Source: Candidatus Methylophosphatis roskildensis (GTDB lineage Bacteria > Pseudomonadota > Gammaproteobacteria > Burkholderiales > Rhodocyclaceae). From it: a stretch of 64,000 bases of DNA. This document shows, piece after piece, positions 33,899 to 43,576 of the stretch; position 1 is the first letter of the stretch; every line of letters begins with the position of its first letter. The DNA is taken from the NCBI GenBank assembly GCA_016708905.1, contig JADJEV010000004.1, forward strand, positions 496,001 to 560,000, in the 5' to 3' direction. The notes beneath the pieces were generated by a model. It was not told the origin of the DNA, ran no database searches, and saw only the letters and a list, made by a program, of their open reading frames with translations. The translations under genes and the position numbers were made by a program.

Positions 33899-34999
33899 TC
33901 ACGCCGCCTTCATGCGTCGTATCGCGAAGTGGTTTCGGAATGCCTCGGTCAGCGCCGGGAGGATCGTCATCGCATTGCCGACGATGCCGAAGTGCGCGAA
34001 GTCGAAGATCGGCGCGTTGGGATCGTTGTTGATCGCCACGATTACGTCTGCTGCTTCCATGCCGACGCGGTGCTGGATCGCGCCCGAAATGCCGGCGGCG
34101 ATGTATAGCTTGGGCCGCACGGTCTTGCCGGTCTGGCCAACCTGGCGCTCGGCCGCGACCCAGCCCGACTGCACTACCGGGCGCGTCGCGCCGACGTCGC
34201 CGCCGAGTGTCTTGGCGAGATCCCAGATCAGCTTGAAGTTCTCCGGATTCTTGAGGCCCTTGCCGCCCGAGACGATGACGTCGGCGTAGGCCAGGTTGAC
34301 CTTGCTGGTGTTGGCGTCGGGGATGAAGTCGAGCAGCTTGGTGACGATGTCGGTTTCGACCATGCCGAGCGTGTCTTCGATGATGGCCCCGCTGCGCTTG
34401 GTGTCGGCTTTCGGCATCGCCATCACCCGTGGACGAACTGTCGCCATCTGCGGGCGATAGGCAAGAGTCATGATCGTGCAAAGCAGCGAACCGCCGAAGG
34501 TCGGCCGCGTCGCGGCCAGCGCGCGGGAGGTCGGGTCGATCTTGAGTTCGGTGCAGTCGGCGGTGAGTCCGGTTTGGAGCGTGGTCGCCACCGAGCCGGC
34601 GAGGTCGCGACCCATGGTGGTGGCGCCGAGCAGCACGATCTCCGGCCGGTACTTGTTGACCAGATCGGTGAGGCCCCTGGTAAAGGGCTCGTTGCGATAG
34701 CCATCGAGAACGGCGTCGCGCACGGTGTAGCAGGCCTCGGCACCGTGGGTGAACGCTTCGTTGGCGAAGGCCGTCAGGTTGTCGTCCGGCCCGCCCAGCA
34801 AGACGCCGGAGAGCGCAACGCCGAGGGTGTCGGCAAGCATGCGCCCTTCGCCGAGCAACTCCCACGACACTTGATGCACCGAGCCGCGGTCGTGTTCGAT
34901 GAACACCCAAACACCTTTGTAGGCCTTCAGATGTTCCGGCAGTTCGAGATTGCGTCCGCCTCGTCCGGCGGGCTTCCTGGGGGCAGGTGCGTCGCTCAT
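33899..34999 (-). CDS. fixB: Electron transfer flavoprotein alpha subunit FixB
   Basis: FixB with FixA forms the electron-bifurcating flavoprotein that oxidises NADH. The C-terminal FAD-binding region shows VVQSGWVAAERQVGQTGKTV and LYIAAGISGAIQHRVGM, and ends with VGNAMTILPALTEAF. 366 residues. About 180 bases separate it from fixC, containing G-rich short repeats. It follows fixA by 18 bases. Confidence 0.95.
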   Translation of the reverse strand: MSDAPAPRKPAGRGGRNLELPEHLKAYKGVWVFIEHDRGSVHQVSWELLGEGRMLADTLGVALSGVLLGGPDDNLTAFANEAFTHGAEACYTVRDAVLDGYRNEPFTRGLTDLVNKYRPEIVLLGATTMGRDLAGSVATTLQTGLTADCTELKIDPTSRALAATRPTFGGSLLCTIMTLAYRPQMATVRPRVMAMPKADTKRSGAIIEDTLGMVETDIVTKLLDFIPDANTSKVNLAYADVIVSGGKGLKNPENFKLIWDLAKTLGGDVGATRPVVQSGWVAAERQVGQTGKTVRPKLYIAAGISGAIQHRVGMEAADVIVAINNDPNAPIFDFAHFGIVGNAMTILPALTEAFRNHFAIRRMKAA

Positions 35000-35017
35000 C
35001 GCAAGATCCTCGTCGGT

Positions 35018-35866
35018 TTATAGCGGTGCGCGTTCGAGCATGTCCTGTTCGAGCGCAGGATGCTGGGTAAACATTGCCTGGATCAGGTTCACCGCGATGT
35101 CGCGCGGCGTGGCCTTGTCGACCGGGATCTGTTCTGCCTTGACCGCGCGCGGTGTCGGTCCGAACACCTTGCTCACCACGGTCGGCGAGCCCTTGAGGCC
35201 GATCTTGCTCAGATCCTCGATGCCGGCGTCGTCCTTGTTCCACTTTCGCACCGGGTAACGCGCGGCGCGGATCATGTCTGGCATGGTCGCGAAGCGCAGC
35301 TCGTTGGTGTTTTCGAGCATCGTGATCAGGCTGGGTGTGCGGGTCTTCAGCAACTGCACGCCGCCCTCGGCACGGCGCTCGATGGTGATCGTGCGGTTCG
35401 CCAGGTCGAGTTCTGCAATCCGCGAAACGTAGGTCAGCAACTGCATGGAAAGGCGCTTGGCGATGCCCGGGCCGACTTGCGCGGTGTCGCCGTCAATGGT
35501 CTGCTTGCCGGTGAATACTAGGTCGATCGCCTGTTCCTTCTCGATCTGACGGATCGCCGAGGCCAACGCATACGAGGTGGCCAGCGTGTCGGCACCGGCG
35601 AAGGCGCGGTCGGTTACCAGAATCGCATCATCGGCGCCGAATGAGATGCAGCGCTTGAGCGCCTCTTCCGCCTGGGGCGGACCCATGCAGAGCATGGTCA
35701 CCTTGCCGCCGAAACTGTCCTTGAGACGCAAGGCCTCCTCGAGTGCGAACAGGTCATAGGGATTGACGATCGCCGGCACGCCCTGGCGCATGATGGTGTT
35801 GGTGACCGGATGAACACGAATCTGCGCCGAGTCCGGAACCTGCTTGATGCAAACGACAATGTGCAT
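35018..35866 (-). CDS. fixA: Electron transfer flavoprotein beta subunit FixA
   Basis: FixA starts MHIVVCIKQVPDSAQIRVHP, the classical ETF-beta front, and contains FTGKQTIDGDTAQVGPGIA. In the FixABCX complex it binds the bifurcating FAD together with FixB. The ATG at 35866 is favoured over 35881 because it begins the conserved sequence and has GGAGG upstream. 282 residues, located between nifW and fixB. Confidence 0.95.
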   Translation of the reverse strand: MHIVVCIKQVPDSAQIRVHPVTNTIMRQGVPAIVNPYDLFALEEALRLKDSFGGKVTMLCMGPPQAEEALKRCISFGADDAILVTDRAFAGADTLATSYALASAIRQIEKEQAIDLVFTGKQTIDGDTAQVGPGIAKRLSMQLLTYVSRIAELDLANRTITIERRAEGGVQLLKTRTPSLITMLENTNELRFATMPDMIRAARYPVRKWNKDDAGIEDLSKIGLKGSPTVVSKVFGPTPRAVKAEQIPVDKATPRDIAVNLIQAMFTQHPALEQDMLERAPL

Positions 35867-35887
35867 GGTGGCGGCCTCCAAGGGGAG

Positions 35888-36226
35888 TCATCGTGATGCC
35901 GGCGTCGGCACGGTCGCACGCAGGCTGTCTGCGGAGAAATGCTTGGCACCGTCGGCATCCTGGAACACCTTGAAGACCTTTTCCTGGGCCGGGGTCGAAG
36001 CAACGAAGTCTTCGTAGGCACGCACCAGCAGGCCGCGATAGCACGCGAACATCTGTGCCTCGTCGAGTTCGCCGAGGCCTCGCTCCTGCCGCAGGTACTG
36101 GTAGAAGCGCTTCAGGATATGCAGGCGGCTGACGTTCACCACGCTCTGCTCGAACGGAATGGCGAAGAATTCCAGGAACTCCTCTGCCGCCGAGAGCTGG
36201 GTCAGACGTTGGGTCAGGTCGTTCAT
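35888..36226 (-). CDS. nifW: Nitrogenase-stabilising/protective protein NifW
   Basis: NifW binds the MoFe protein and helps protect or mature it, particularly under oxygen. The 112-residue protein shows the family pattern LSAAEEFLEFFAIPFEQSVVNVSRLHILKRFYQYL in parts and ACYRGLLVRAYEDFVAS. The ATG has a GGAGCG site. It lies 22 bases before fixA and about 105 bases after nifV, a gap in which I see no gene. Confidence 0.94.
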   Translation of the reverse strand: MNDLTQRLTQLSAAEEFLEFFAIPFEQSVVNVSRLHILKRFYQYLRQERGLGELDEAQMFACYRGLLVRAYEDFVASTPAQEKVFKVFQDADGAKHFSADSLRATVPTPASR

Positions 36227-36332
36227 GGCGCGCTCCTACTTGGCTGGGTTGAACTGCTTGGCACCGTGGCCAGGATTCGTGAAGCTGGGTTGGGTACGGG
36301 TACGCGCTCGAAGATGCAGTGGACATCGCGCA

Positions 36333-37487
36333 TCATGAAACTGCCGCAATGTCCGCCGCCGTCGCTTCGAGGTAGAAGCGCTCGAGATCGGACGATGTCG
36401 GCGCGCATTTGGTTTCGGTCGCGTGTCGGCGTATCCGGCCGAGCAGGCTGTTCGCTTCCATGTCGGAGAGCAGCAGGCCGAGCGCGGCGTAGGCGGCAAT
36501 GACCGCGCACGAGCCCGAGTGCTTGCCCAGCACCGTGCGATGGCAGCGGCCGAGCTCGGCCGGGTCGAAGCCCTGGTAGTTGTGCGGATTCTTCAGAAGG
36601 CCATCGACGTGAATGCCCGCTTCATGGGTGAACACCGCTTCGCCGACAATGCTCTTGTTCGCCGCGACCGGGCGTCCGGAGGCGCGTGCCACCAACTGCG
36701 AAATCTGCTGCAGGCGGGTGGTGTCGACGCCGCACTCGATGCGGTAGAGATGGCGCAAGCCCATCACGACTTCTTCCAGCGGTGCGTTGCCGGCTCGCTC
36801 GCCGAGTCCGTTCACCGTGGTATTGGCATGGGTGGCGCCGGCACGCAGCGCAGCCAACGTGTTAGCGGTGGCAAGCCCCAGATCGTTGTGCGCGTGCATC
36901 TCGATCTCGACATCCACTACCTCGCGCAGCAGGCGGATGCGCCCGTGTGTGCTGAAGGGATCGAGCAGACCGAGCGTGTCGGCGAAGCGAAAGCGCCGCG
37001 CGCCGGCGCGCTGGACTGCTTCGGCCACCCTGGCGAGAAAGTCGATATCGGCGCGCGACGCATCCTCGCCGCCTACGCAAACCTCGAAGCCGGCATCCAG
37101 CGCTCGTCGTACATGGCGCTCGATCTGCGCCAGCACCCAGGCGCGGTCGCGGCCGAGCTTGTGCGCGATATGCACGTCGGAAATCGGAATCGACAGATTC
37201 ACCAGGTCGACCGGGCAGCGCATTGCCGCGGTGAGATCGGCTTCGCACATTCGGCCCCACGCGATGAGGCGCACCGGCAGCGCGAGCGCGGCGATCGCCT
37301 GCATGGTCTCGATCTCGTGCGCGCCCATCGCGGGAATTCCGATCTCCATCTCGGGTACGCCGGCATCGGCGAGAGCCTGCGCGATCGCGCACTTCTCGTC
37401 GGCGGTGAACGCCACGCTTGCAGTCTGCTCGCCGTCGCGCAGCGTCGTGTCGTTGATGGTTGCCGAATCGGAGCTTGCAGGGTTCAT
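36333..37487 (-). CDS. nifV: Homocitrate synthase NifV
   Basis: NifV condenses acetyl-CoA with 2-oxoglutarate to give homocitrate, the organic part of FeMo-cofactor. The front INDTTLRDGEQTASVAFT is the DRE-TIM-family active-site strand, MHAHNDLGLATANTLAA holds the metal-binding histidines, and FTHEAGIHVDGLLKNP is conserved. 384 residues. First gene of a leftward operon; a consensus sigma54 promoter lies about 40 bases upstream. Confidence 0.95.
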   Translation of the reverse strand: MNPASSDSATINDTTLRDGEQTASVAFTADEKCAIAQALADAGVPEMEIGIPAMGAHEIETMQAIAALALPVRLIAWGRMCEADLTAAMRCPVDLVNLSIPISDVHIAHKLGRDRAWVLAQIERHVRRALDAGFEVCVGGEDASRADIDFLARVAEAVQRAGARRFRFADTLGLLDPFSTHGRIRLLREVVDVEIEMHAHNDLGLATANTLAALRAGATHANTTVNGLGERAGNAPLEEVVMGLRHLYRIECGVDTTRLQQISQLVARASGRPVAANKSIVGEAVFTHEAGIHVDGLLKNPHNYQGFDPAELGRCHRTVLGKHSGSCAVIAAYAALGLLLSDMEANSLLGRIRRHATETKCAPTSSDLERFYLEATAADIAAVS

Positions 37488-37526
37488 TCAGAGATCCGCC
37501 GGGATAAGGGCTGCTTCCGGCTGATC

Positions 37527-37542
37527 AGCAAACCGCGTGCCA
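37527..37542 (-). promoter_or_regulatory. Sigma54 (-24/-12) promoter of the nifV-nifW-fixABCX operon
   Basis: On the minus strand the sequence is TGGCACGCGGTTTGCT, a perfect consensus (plus-strand GC at 37528-37529 and CC at 37540-37541). It lies about 40 bases before the nifV start and could drive all genes down to 29780. Confidence 0.87.
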
Positions 37543-37634
37543 ATTTATTCGGGTGAAAAAGTCAGCCTGATTACAACGTCTTGGAGTCAGAGCTGGCCAG
37601 GTAGTGCTTGAACCACGTGAGGCTTTGTCGCGTT

Positions 37635-37650
37635 TGTGCGCTTTGCAACA
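37635..37650. promoter_or_regulatory. NifA upstream activator site for nifV
   Basis: TGT-GCGCTTTGCA-ACA is an exact TGT-N10-ACA site about 93 bases upstream of the nifV -24 element. It shares the TTTGCAACA half with the proximal nifH site. Confidence 0.75.
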
Positions 37651-38355
37651 GACTGGGTGCGGGGAGAATTACCGACCGGAGAAGCGGGCAACTGCGGCGG
37701 GGCAAGGTTGCCGAAATCCACGCGTCACGACGTTGCAGCGGCTTTCTCCGCCGCGCCCGGATTCAACTGCGCAAAAGCGGGCGGAGCCATGGATTGCTGG
37801 AACCGAATGGGAGAATCGATGCGTCGAACAGGGCTTCGGCCAAACCAGTCAATCGCCAGTCCATGAGCATGGAATCCAGATGGCAGAGGCGGAAGGCCGG
37901 CTTGAAAGCCGTTTTTTCGGGCGCTATTGATCCAGCAGGGGACGGCCGATCTCGCGAAAAGCAGACCCGGTATCTGGCGCTCAGGCGAAGTGCTCCACGA
38001 CCATTGCGGACACCGCATGGTAAGGATGCCACGCCGATAGACCACATGGCCTATTGACACCTGTTGTCGGCTGATCCTACATTCGTCACCTATGAGCCGG
38101 TCGCATCGTGATGCCGATGCGGCCCGATGACCTCCGCTCGTATCCTCGGCAGGCCAGCCGGGTCGAGCGATGCGGAGGCAGACCAGATTTCGGGCGTTCC
38201 CCGCGGCGGCAGCGATCGGAAACCCTAGTGGCGCAAGCGGATGTGCCGTGCAGGTCCGATGCCTGTCCACGCGACTGCGGAAACGGGCATGCCATTCGTT
38301 TGGGTCTGTCCAGTGCCGCGAGAATTCGCGCACTTTAGCTTTGGAGCTATCACTG
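37651..38355. other. Intergenic region between nifV control region and the propeller gene
   Basis: About 700 bases with only short or overlapping frames and no recognised domain, RNA gene or repeat. The 38170 frame start would extend the downstream propeller protein through arginine-rich sequence ahead of its signal peptide and is not believed. Confidence 0.4.
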
Positions 38356-40134
38356 ATGAAGCTACTTTCACGTACAAGCACACTGGCATTGATGATCGCG
38401 GCGCCTGCCCTGTTTGCGGCGCCGGCTGCTCGCGCCGTCGATGTCTGGACCGTAGGTGTCAACAATTCGCGCCAAGGCTGGAACAAGTTCGAAGCGGTTC
38501 TGACACCCGCCAACGTTCCCCGATTGAAGAAGATTCGCGAATTCAATGTGGATGAAAAAATCGACGTGTCGCCGCTCGTCGTGGGCGACAAGCTCTATAT
38601 ATTCACGATGACGAACACGGCCTATGTCTTCGACGTAAATACCGGGGCCGAGCTCGCCAGACGCCAGCTTGCCGCGCCGTTCGACCCGGCCGACATCGCC
38701 AACCCACCAGGGATGGGCATGGACCTCCACAACATGTACCGCAACTGGGGAATTACGGCGACCCCAGTGATCGACGTGGCAACGAACACCATCTATGCGA
38801 CGACGTTCGCAAAGCCAAACGCCGCCAGCAGCAACCAGGAGCGTAACAACGGGCTCTGGATACTCGACGCAAACACACTCGCCGACAAGCAAGCACCGGT
38901 GCTTATTGCCGGCAATGCCGACAACGGCGGTGGCGGGATCGCGAACGGCTTCACCATGCCGTACCAGAAGATACGCGCGGGCCTGGGCTTGTTGACCGAT
39001 GCCGGCGGGAACAAGGCCGTCGTGGTGTCGTTCTCGATCAATGGCGAGAACCCGAACGGTCCGGGGCACGGATTCGTCGTCGCATACGACGTGCGCGGCC
39101 TCAATCGGGAGGCCGGCTTTGCCCCGACGCCGGCTATCTGGAGCGTCACGCCGGACGGCGGCGCTGGCGGCGTGTGGATGTCGGGATCCGGGCCGGCGAT
39201 CGACGGTAGCGATATCTACCTCGCTACGGGCAACGGGATGGACCCGGGGACGAAGCCGGGTAACTTTGGCGAGAGCTTCGTCAAGCTTCGTTACACGGCC
39301 GGCGTCGCCAACGTGAACAATGGCAAGCCAGCGCTCGCGGTTGACGACTTCTGGGGCGCGTTCAGCGATTTCGGGCGGGTGGACGAGGATCAGGATCTTG
39401 GCGCTGCCGGTGTCTTGCTCATCCCCGAGCGAGGCAACCTGATCGGAGGCGGCAAAGACGGCATCATCTACAACCTTGACAAGAACAACCTCGGGAAGAC
39501 CACCTGGAATTTCCATTTCAACCTCCCCTTCGTCGCATCCTACCTGCCCAATGCGCCGAACGGCCCGGCGGGTTTGCCGACGACGACGGCGCCCAATCCG
39601 AACTGGCCGATCGTCAATCGCGATCGCAACCTCCCGTGGAACGTGCCCGACGGGAAGACCCATCATATTCACGGAACCCCGGTGTACATGGAGCGGGCGA
39701 CCAACGGCATCTTGTATCTCTGGGGGGAAAACGAGCGCCTCAAGGCATACAACTATGACTTTGCCACGAAGCGCATTGCGTCCTTCCGCGGCGAAGGCAC
39801 GCAGGTCGCGTCGGGTAACATGGACCCGCCCGGCGGTATGCCCGGCGGACGACTGGTCGTTTCCTCCAACGGCACCACCCCGAGGACGGGTGTCGTCTGG
39901 GGCGCGTACCCGTCACAGGGCAACGCGAACGCGGCAATCGTGCCGGGCGCGCTCGTTGCATACGACGCGACGACGCTGATCAACGGCACCCGGATGAAAC
40001 AGCTATTTCACAGCGACACGAAGGCCGCGGACAAGTTGGGGAACTTCGCCAAGTACTCCACGCCAGTGGTCGCGAACGGAAAAGTCTACGTCGGAACGTT
40101 CAGCAACAAGGTCGTCCAGTACGGCCTCGAGTGA
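38356..40134 (+). CDS. Secreted PQQ-like beta-propeller protein
   Basis: A signal peptide (MKLLSRTSTLALMIAAPALF... ending near ARA at about residue 30) is followed by WTVGVNNSRQGWNKFEAVL and a series of beta-propeller blades (LVVGDKLYIFTMTNTAYVFD, GGGKDGIIYNLDKNNLGK in part, TPVVANGKVYVGTFSNKVVQY). This is the fold of PQQ-dependent dehydrogenases and related binding proteins, but I see no clear quinoprotein active site, so an enzymatic role is open. 592 residues, ATG chosen at the signal peptide. It is not obviously linked to nitrogen fixation. Confidence 0.8.
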   Translation: MKLLSRTSTLALMIAAPALFAAPAARAVDVWTVGVNNSRQGWNKFEAVLTPANVPRLKKIREFNVDEKIDVSPLVVGDKLYIFTMTNTAYVFDVNTGAELARRQLAAPFDPADIANPPGMGMDLHNMYRNWGITATPVIDVATNTIYATTFAKPNAASSNQERNNGLWILDANTLADKQAPVLIAGNADNGGGGIANGFTMPYQKIRAGLGLLTDAGGNKAVVVSFSINGENPNGPGHGFVVAYDVRGLNREAGFAPTPAIWSVTPDGGAGGVWMSGSGPAIDGSDIYLATGNGMDPGTKPGNFGESFVKLRYTAGVANVNNGKPALAVDDFWGAFSDFGRVDEDQDLGAAGVLLIPERGNLIGGGKDGIIYNLDKNNLGKTTWNFHFNLPFVASYLPNAPNGPAGLPTTTAPNPNWPIVNRDRNLPWNVPDGKTHHIHGTPVYMERATNGILYLWGENERLKAYNYDFATKRIASFRGEGTQVASGNMDPPGGMPGGRLVVSSNGTTPRTGVVWGAYPSQGNANAAIVPGALVAYDATTLINGTRMKQLFHSDTKAADKLGNFAKYSTPVVANGKVYVGTFSNKVVQYGLE

Positions 40135-40339
40135 CCGCAGGTTGGGCTCGTCCATGGTTCGTGTTCGAGCAGACGGATGCAGATTTCGGTTTGCCGGCAG
40201 AAAGTTCGTAGTGGGACGATCCTCAAGCGTTCGCCGAGGTGCCCGCAGGATCGACGGCCAGTGCTGCCCCGACAAACACTATTTGCTCGGCACGGACGCT
40301 CGCCGGGTCGATTCAACGCCAAATTCGCTGGATTTCATC

Positions 40340-40883
40340 ATGAAAAACATCATTGTATTGACGACGATACTGCTAACCGCTTGCAGTACTACATCCTCCA
40401 CGCAGACTGCGAGCCCGACGCAGTCTGTGACCCCTGACACAGACCATGGCTTCCGCACAGACCATTGCCACGGAACAGGAGCGACCCGCTCCTGCCGCGG
40501 GCATCGCGCCTGCGAGAGACGGCTTGAGCGACCTGGGCACGATGACCTTTGGCTGCCCCAAGGCCGGATTGAATGCAGCGGCGCGCGAGGCAGCCAAAGC
40601 CCCTTCGCAGGGAACCTATCAGTTTTCCTACTTCAAGATCATCAGCGACTCTCACCATGCATCGTATGTGGTCCATTTCAAAAGCAACTACCATGGGGAG
40701 CCTGACTTGAAGTACTGCGTTTCCATCTACTGTCAGCAAGGATGGGATCCCAAGACTACGAAAACAACAGTCAGCTTGATTGGCGACGGGCCTCGGTCAA
40801 CCGGAGCAAGCGCAGCGGGTGCGGACCACGGAGCCGACTGCGGGGAGCACCAGACGCGTGCGAAGCGCCGATTGAAGCGGTAG
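40340..40883 (+). pseudogene. Small lipoprotein gene, frameshifted
   Basis: The ATG at 40340 encodes a lipoprotein signal MKNIIVLTTILLTACSTTSS with the lipobox LTAC, and then in this frame turns into arginine-rich sequence typical of a wrong frame. The frame one base on, visible from 40446, carries credible protein: MTFGCPKAGLNAAAREAAK and FKIISDSHHASYVVHFKSNY, ending around 40790-40883. A one-base indel near 40440 would join them into a protein of about 180 residues. Function unknown. Sequencing error and real decay are both possible. Confidence 0.5.
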
Positions 40884-41005
40884 GCGAAACCCGCCCGGGA
40901 GCCGCCCTGTCGGCATGTCGTCACGCGCTCGCCGACGATGTCTCAGCTGTCGGTGTTGCCTCGCGGATCAGGACGAACGTCGTCGCCGGATACTTGTCGA
41001 GCACG

Positions 41006-41076
41006 TCGCACCGCAACTCGGTGATGCCGGATATTGGGCGCTGCTCGTGATCCGGCATCACCGAGTTGCGGTGCGA
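41006..41076. repeat. Long perfect inverted repeat (27-base arms)
   Basis: Bases 41006-41032 and 41050-41076 are perfect reverse complements of each other (27 bases), separated by a 17-base loop. The arms are GC-rich with no T tract after them, so this is not a typical terminator. It lies in the 380-base gap between the lipoprotein frame and hscA. It may be a folded mobile-element remnant or a structured transcript element. The rest of the gap holds no supported gene. Confidence 0.75.
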
Positions 41077-41263
41077 TGGGCGAAAGACGGCGAATTGACC
41101 GAAGCGCGAATGATCGATGAAGGCGAACGCGACGTGGAGCGCCGATCGGTGAAAAGCCGCATGCAGGCTTGCTCGCGGGGCAAAGCGAGCTGCGAGCGCC
41201 AATCCGTGCGCTTCTTGGCGGTTGCTGCCTGGAGCGCGCCAACCGGCTTGGCCTGCACGGCGG

Positions 41264-43144
41264 TTACGCCGCGAGTTCGTCGAGTTTGTGGCCGGTGAGC
41301 GCGCGCTGCACGCTGGCGTTCATGCGGCGGGCTGCGAATTCGCCGGTAGCATGATTGAGAGCCGATGCCGATGCCTTGAGTGGCTTGAGGCTGTCTGCGC
41401 CGCCGGTCTCGAGGACTTCGCCAAGCGCATGCATCGCAGCCTCGATATGCAGACGTTCCACCTGCTCGAGCAGCCAGTCGCCGTCTTCGTGCAGGGCGGC
41501 GCTGGTGGCGTCGAGCAGGCGCCGCGCTTCGACCTGCGCTTCGCGCAGCATGCGCATCTGCATGTCGGCTTCGGCGCTGCCGCAGGACTCCTGCAGCATG
41601 CCCGCAATCTGTTGGTCAGAAATACCGTAGGAGGGCTTGACCTCGATATGTGCTTCGACGCCGCTGGTCTGCTCGCGCGCAGTCACCGAGAGCAGGCCAT
41701 CGGCATCGATCTGGAAGGTCACGCGGATGCGTGGCACACCCGCGACCATCGGCGGAATGCCGCGCAGCGTCAAGCGGGCGAGCGAGCGGCAGTCGGCCAC
41801 CAGCTCGCGCTCGCCCTGCACCACATGCAGGGCGAGTGCGGTCTGGCCGTCCTTGAAGGTGGTGAAGTCCTGCGCGCGGGCAGTCGGGATCGTCGAGTTG
41901 CGCGGAATGATCTTTTCGGCAAGGCCACCCATCGTCTCCAGTCCCAGCGACAGCGGGCTCACGTCGAGCAGCAGCCATTCGCCGTCTGCTGCCTTGTTGC
42001 CGGCGAGCACATTGGCCTGCATGGCGGCGCCCATCGCGACGACCTGTTCGGGATCGAGATCGGTCAGCGGCTCGCGGCGGAACAGTTCGCGCACGGCGTC
42101 CCGCACGGCCACCATGCGCGTGGCCCCGCCGACCAGGACCACGCCGTCGATCTCGGCGGCGCCCAGGCAGGCGTCGCGCAGCGCCTTCCTGACCGCCTTC
42201 AGGCTGCGCGCGATCAGCTCGCGCGACAGGTTGGCAAAGGTTTTCCGCGTCAGCGGGACGTCGATCGCGCGCCCGGTCGACAGCACGGCCGTGATGCGCA
42301 CCTCGATTTTCCCGGACAATGCTTCTTTAGCCCTGCGTGCCTCGGTCAGTACGAGGCGCATGTCATGAGCGCCGAGGTCGCCAAGACCGAGCAGAGCGCA
42401 CAGCCAATCGACGATGGCGCGATCGAAGTCGTCGCCGCCCAGCGCGGCGTCGCCACTGGTCGCAAGCACCTCGAACACGCCGCGCGCAAGCTTGAGGATC
42501 GAGATGTCGAAGGTGCCGCCCCCCAGATCGTAGATCGCGAAGACGCCCTGCGCCGCATTGTCGAGGCCGTAGGCAATCGCCGCGGCGGTTGGTTCGTTGA
42601 GCAGGCGCAGCACCGTGAGACCGGCAAGTCGGGCGGCATCCTTGGTGGCCTGGCGCTGTGCGTCGTCGAAATAGGCAGGCACCGTGATCACGGCACCGGC
42701 GAGATCGCCGTCCACGGCGGCTTCGGCGCGCTGGCGTAGCGCGCGCAGGATTTCGGCTGAAACTTCGATCGGCGTCTTGACGCCCGCCGCGGTGTCGAGG
42801 CTCACCATGCCGGGCGTATCGACGAAACGGTAGGGTTGCCTCGCCGCATCGCGAATGTCCGCCAGTCGGCGCCCCATGAATCGTTTGACCGAGACTATCG
42901 TGTTGTGGGGGTCGGCACTCTGCATGTCTTGCGCCACGCAGCCGACGGCTTGCGCACCGGCGGCGTGGTAACGCACCACCGAGGGTAGCAGTGCGCGGCC
43001 GGCTTCGTCGCGCAGGACGCGCGCCTCGCCGCTGATCACCGAGGCGACCAGCGAGTTGGTGGTTCCCAGATCGATGCCGATGGCGAGCCGATGCTGGTGC
43101 GGGGCGGCCGCGAATCCGGGTTCGGCGATTTGCAGCAGAGCCAT
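41264..43144 (-). CDS. hscA: Fe-S assembly chaperone HscA (Hsp70 family)
   Basis: HscA is the specialised Hsp70 that releases clusters from IscU. The ATPase domain has IGIDLGTTNSLVA, IYDLGGGTFDISIL and VLVGGATRMVAV, and the substrate-binding domain begins near NSTIPTARAQDFTTF. The front AEPGFAAAPHQHRLAIGIDLGTTN is HscA-like rather than DnaK-like. 626 residues. HscB, its usual co-chaperone, is not encoded here. The LPPVK motif that HscA recognises is present in the neighbouring IscU. Confidence 0.94.
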   Translation of the reverse strand: MALLQIAEPGFAAAPHQHRLAIGIDLGTTNSLVASVISGEARVLRDEAGRALLPSVVRYHAAGAQAVGCVAQDMQSADPHNTIVSVKRFMGRRLADIRDAARQPYRFVDTPGMVSLDTAAGVKTPIEVSAEILRALRQRAEAAVDGDLAGAVITVPAYFDDAQRQATKDAARLAGLTVLRLLNEPTAAAIAYGLDNAAQGVFAIYDLGGGTFDISILKLARGVFEVLATSGDAALGGDDFDRAIVDWLCALLGLGDLGAHDMRLVLTEARRAKEALSGKIEVRITAVLSTGRAIDVPLTRKTFANLSRELIARSLKAVRKALRDACLGAAEIDGVVLVGGATRMVAVRDAVRELFRREPLTDLDPEQVVAMGAAMQANVLAGNKAADGEWLLLDVSPLSLGLETMGGLAEKIIPRNSTIPTARAQDFTTFKDGQTALALHVVQGERELVADCRSLARLTLRGIPPMVAGVPRIRVTFQIDADGLLSVTAREQTSGVEAHIEVKPSYGISDQQIAGMLQESCGSAEADMQMRMLREAQVEARRLLDATSAALHEDGDWLLEQVERLHIEAAMHALGEVLETGGADSLKPLKASASALNHATGEFAARRMNASVQRALTGHKLDELAA

Positions 43145-43226
43145 GACGTCACCTCACGGTTTCGGTGAAACGGTTACGATTGCAATTCATCGTCGGGGCG
43201 GCACCCGGCGATACCGTCAAGAATGC

Positions 43227-43550
43227 TCAGACCTTAAAGCTCTCGCCGCACCCGCACTTGTCCTTGACGTTGGGGTTGTTGAACTTGAAGCCTTCGTTTA
43301 ATCCTTCGCGCACGAAGTCGAGTTCGGTGCCGTCGAGGAAGGTCAGGCTCTTCGGGTCGACGAACACGGTGACGCCCTTGCTCTCGAAGCTCAGATCGTC
43401 GGGAATCGCATCGTCGGCAAACTCAAGCGCATAGGCGAGACCGGAACAGCCACTGGTCTTCACCGCCAGACGCAGGCCGACGCCCTTGCCGCGGCGGTCG
43501 ATGAACTTGCGCACGTGGCTTGCTGCGGAATCACTCAAGGTTATGGTCAT
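43227..43550 (-). CDS. iscA: A-type Fe-S carrier IscA
   Basis: A 107-residue A-type carrier with the three conserved cysteines: one in VKTSGCSGLAYALEF and two in DKCGCGESF. IscA supplies iron or transfers clusters. It begins 26 bases after the second A-type protein gene and precedes hscA. This length and ending match IscA rather than ErpA. Confidence 0.93.
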   Translation of the reverse strand: MTITLSDSAASHVRKFIDRRGKGVGLRLAVKTSGCSGLAYALEFADDAIPDDLSFESKGVTVFVDPKSLTFLDGTELDFVREGLNEGFKFNNPNVKDKCGCGESFKV

Positions 43551-43576
43551 CGTGAATTCCCGAGAGGTACGACCGA

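Noticed and set aside
41222..42739. A 505-codon plus-strand frame over hscA.
   Set aside because: HscA on the minus strand is complete; the plus frame is its shadow.
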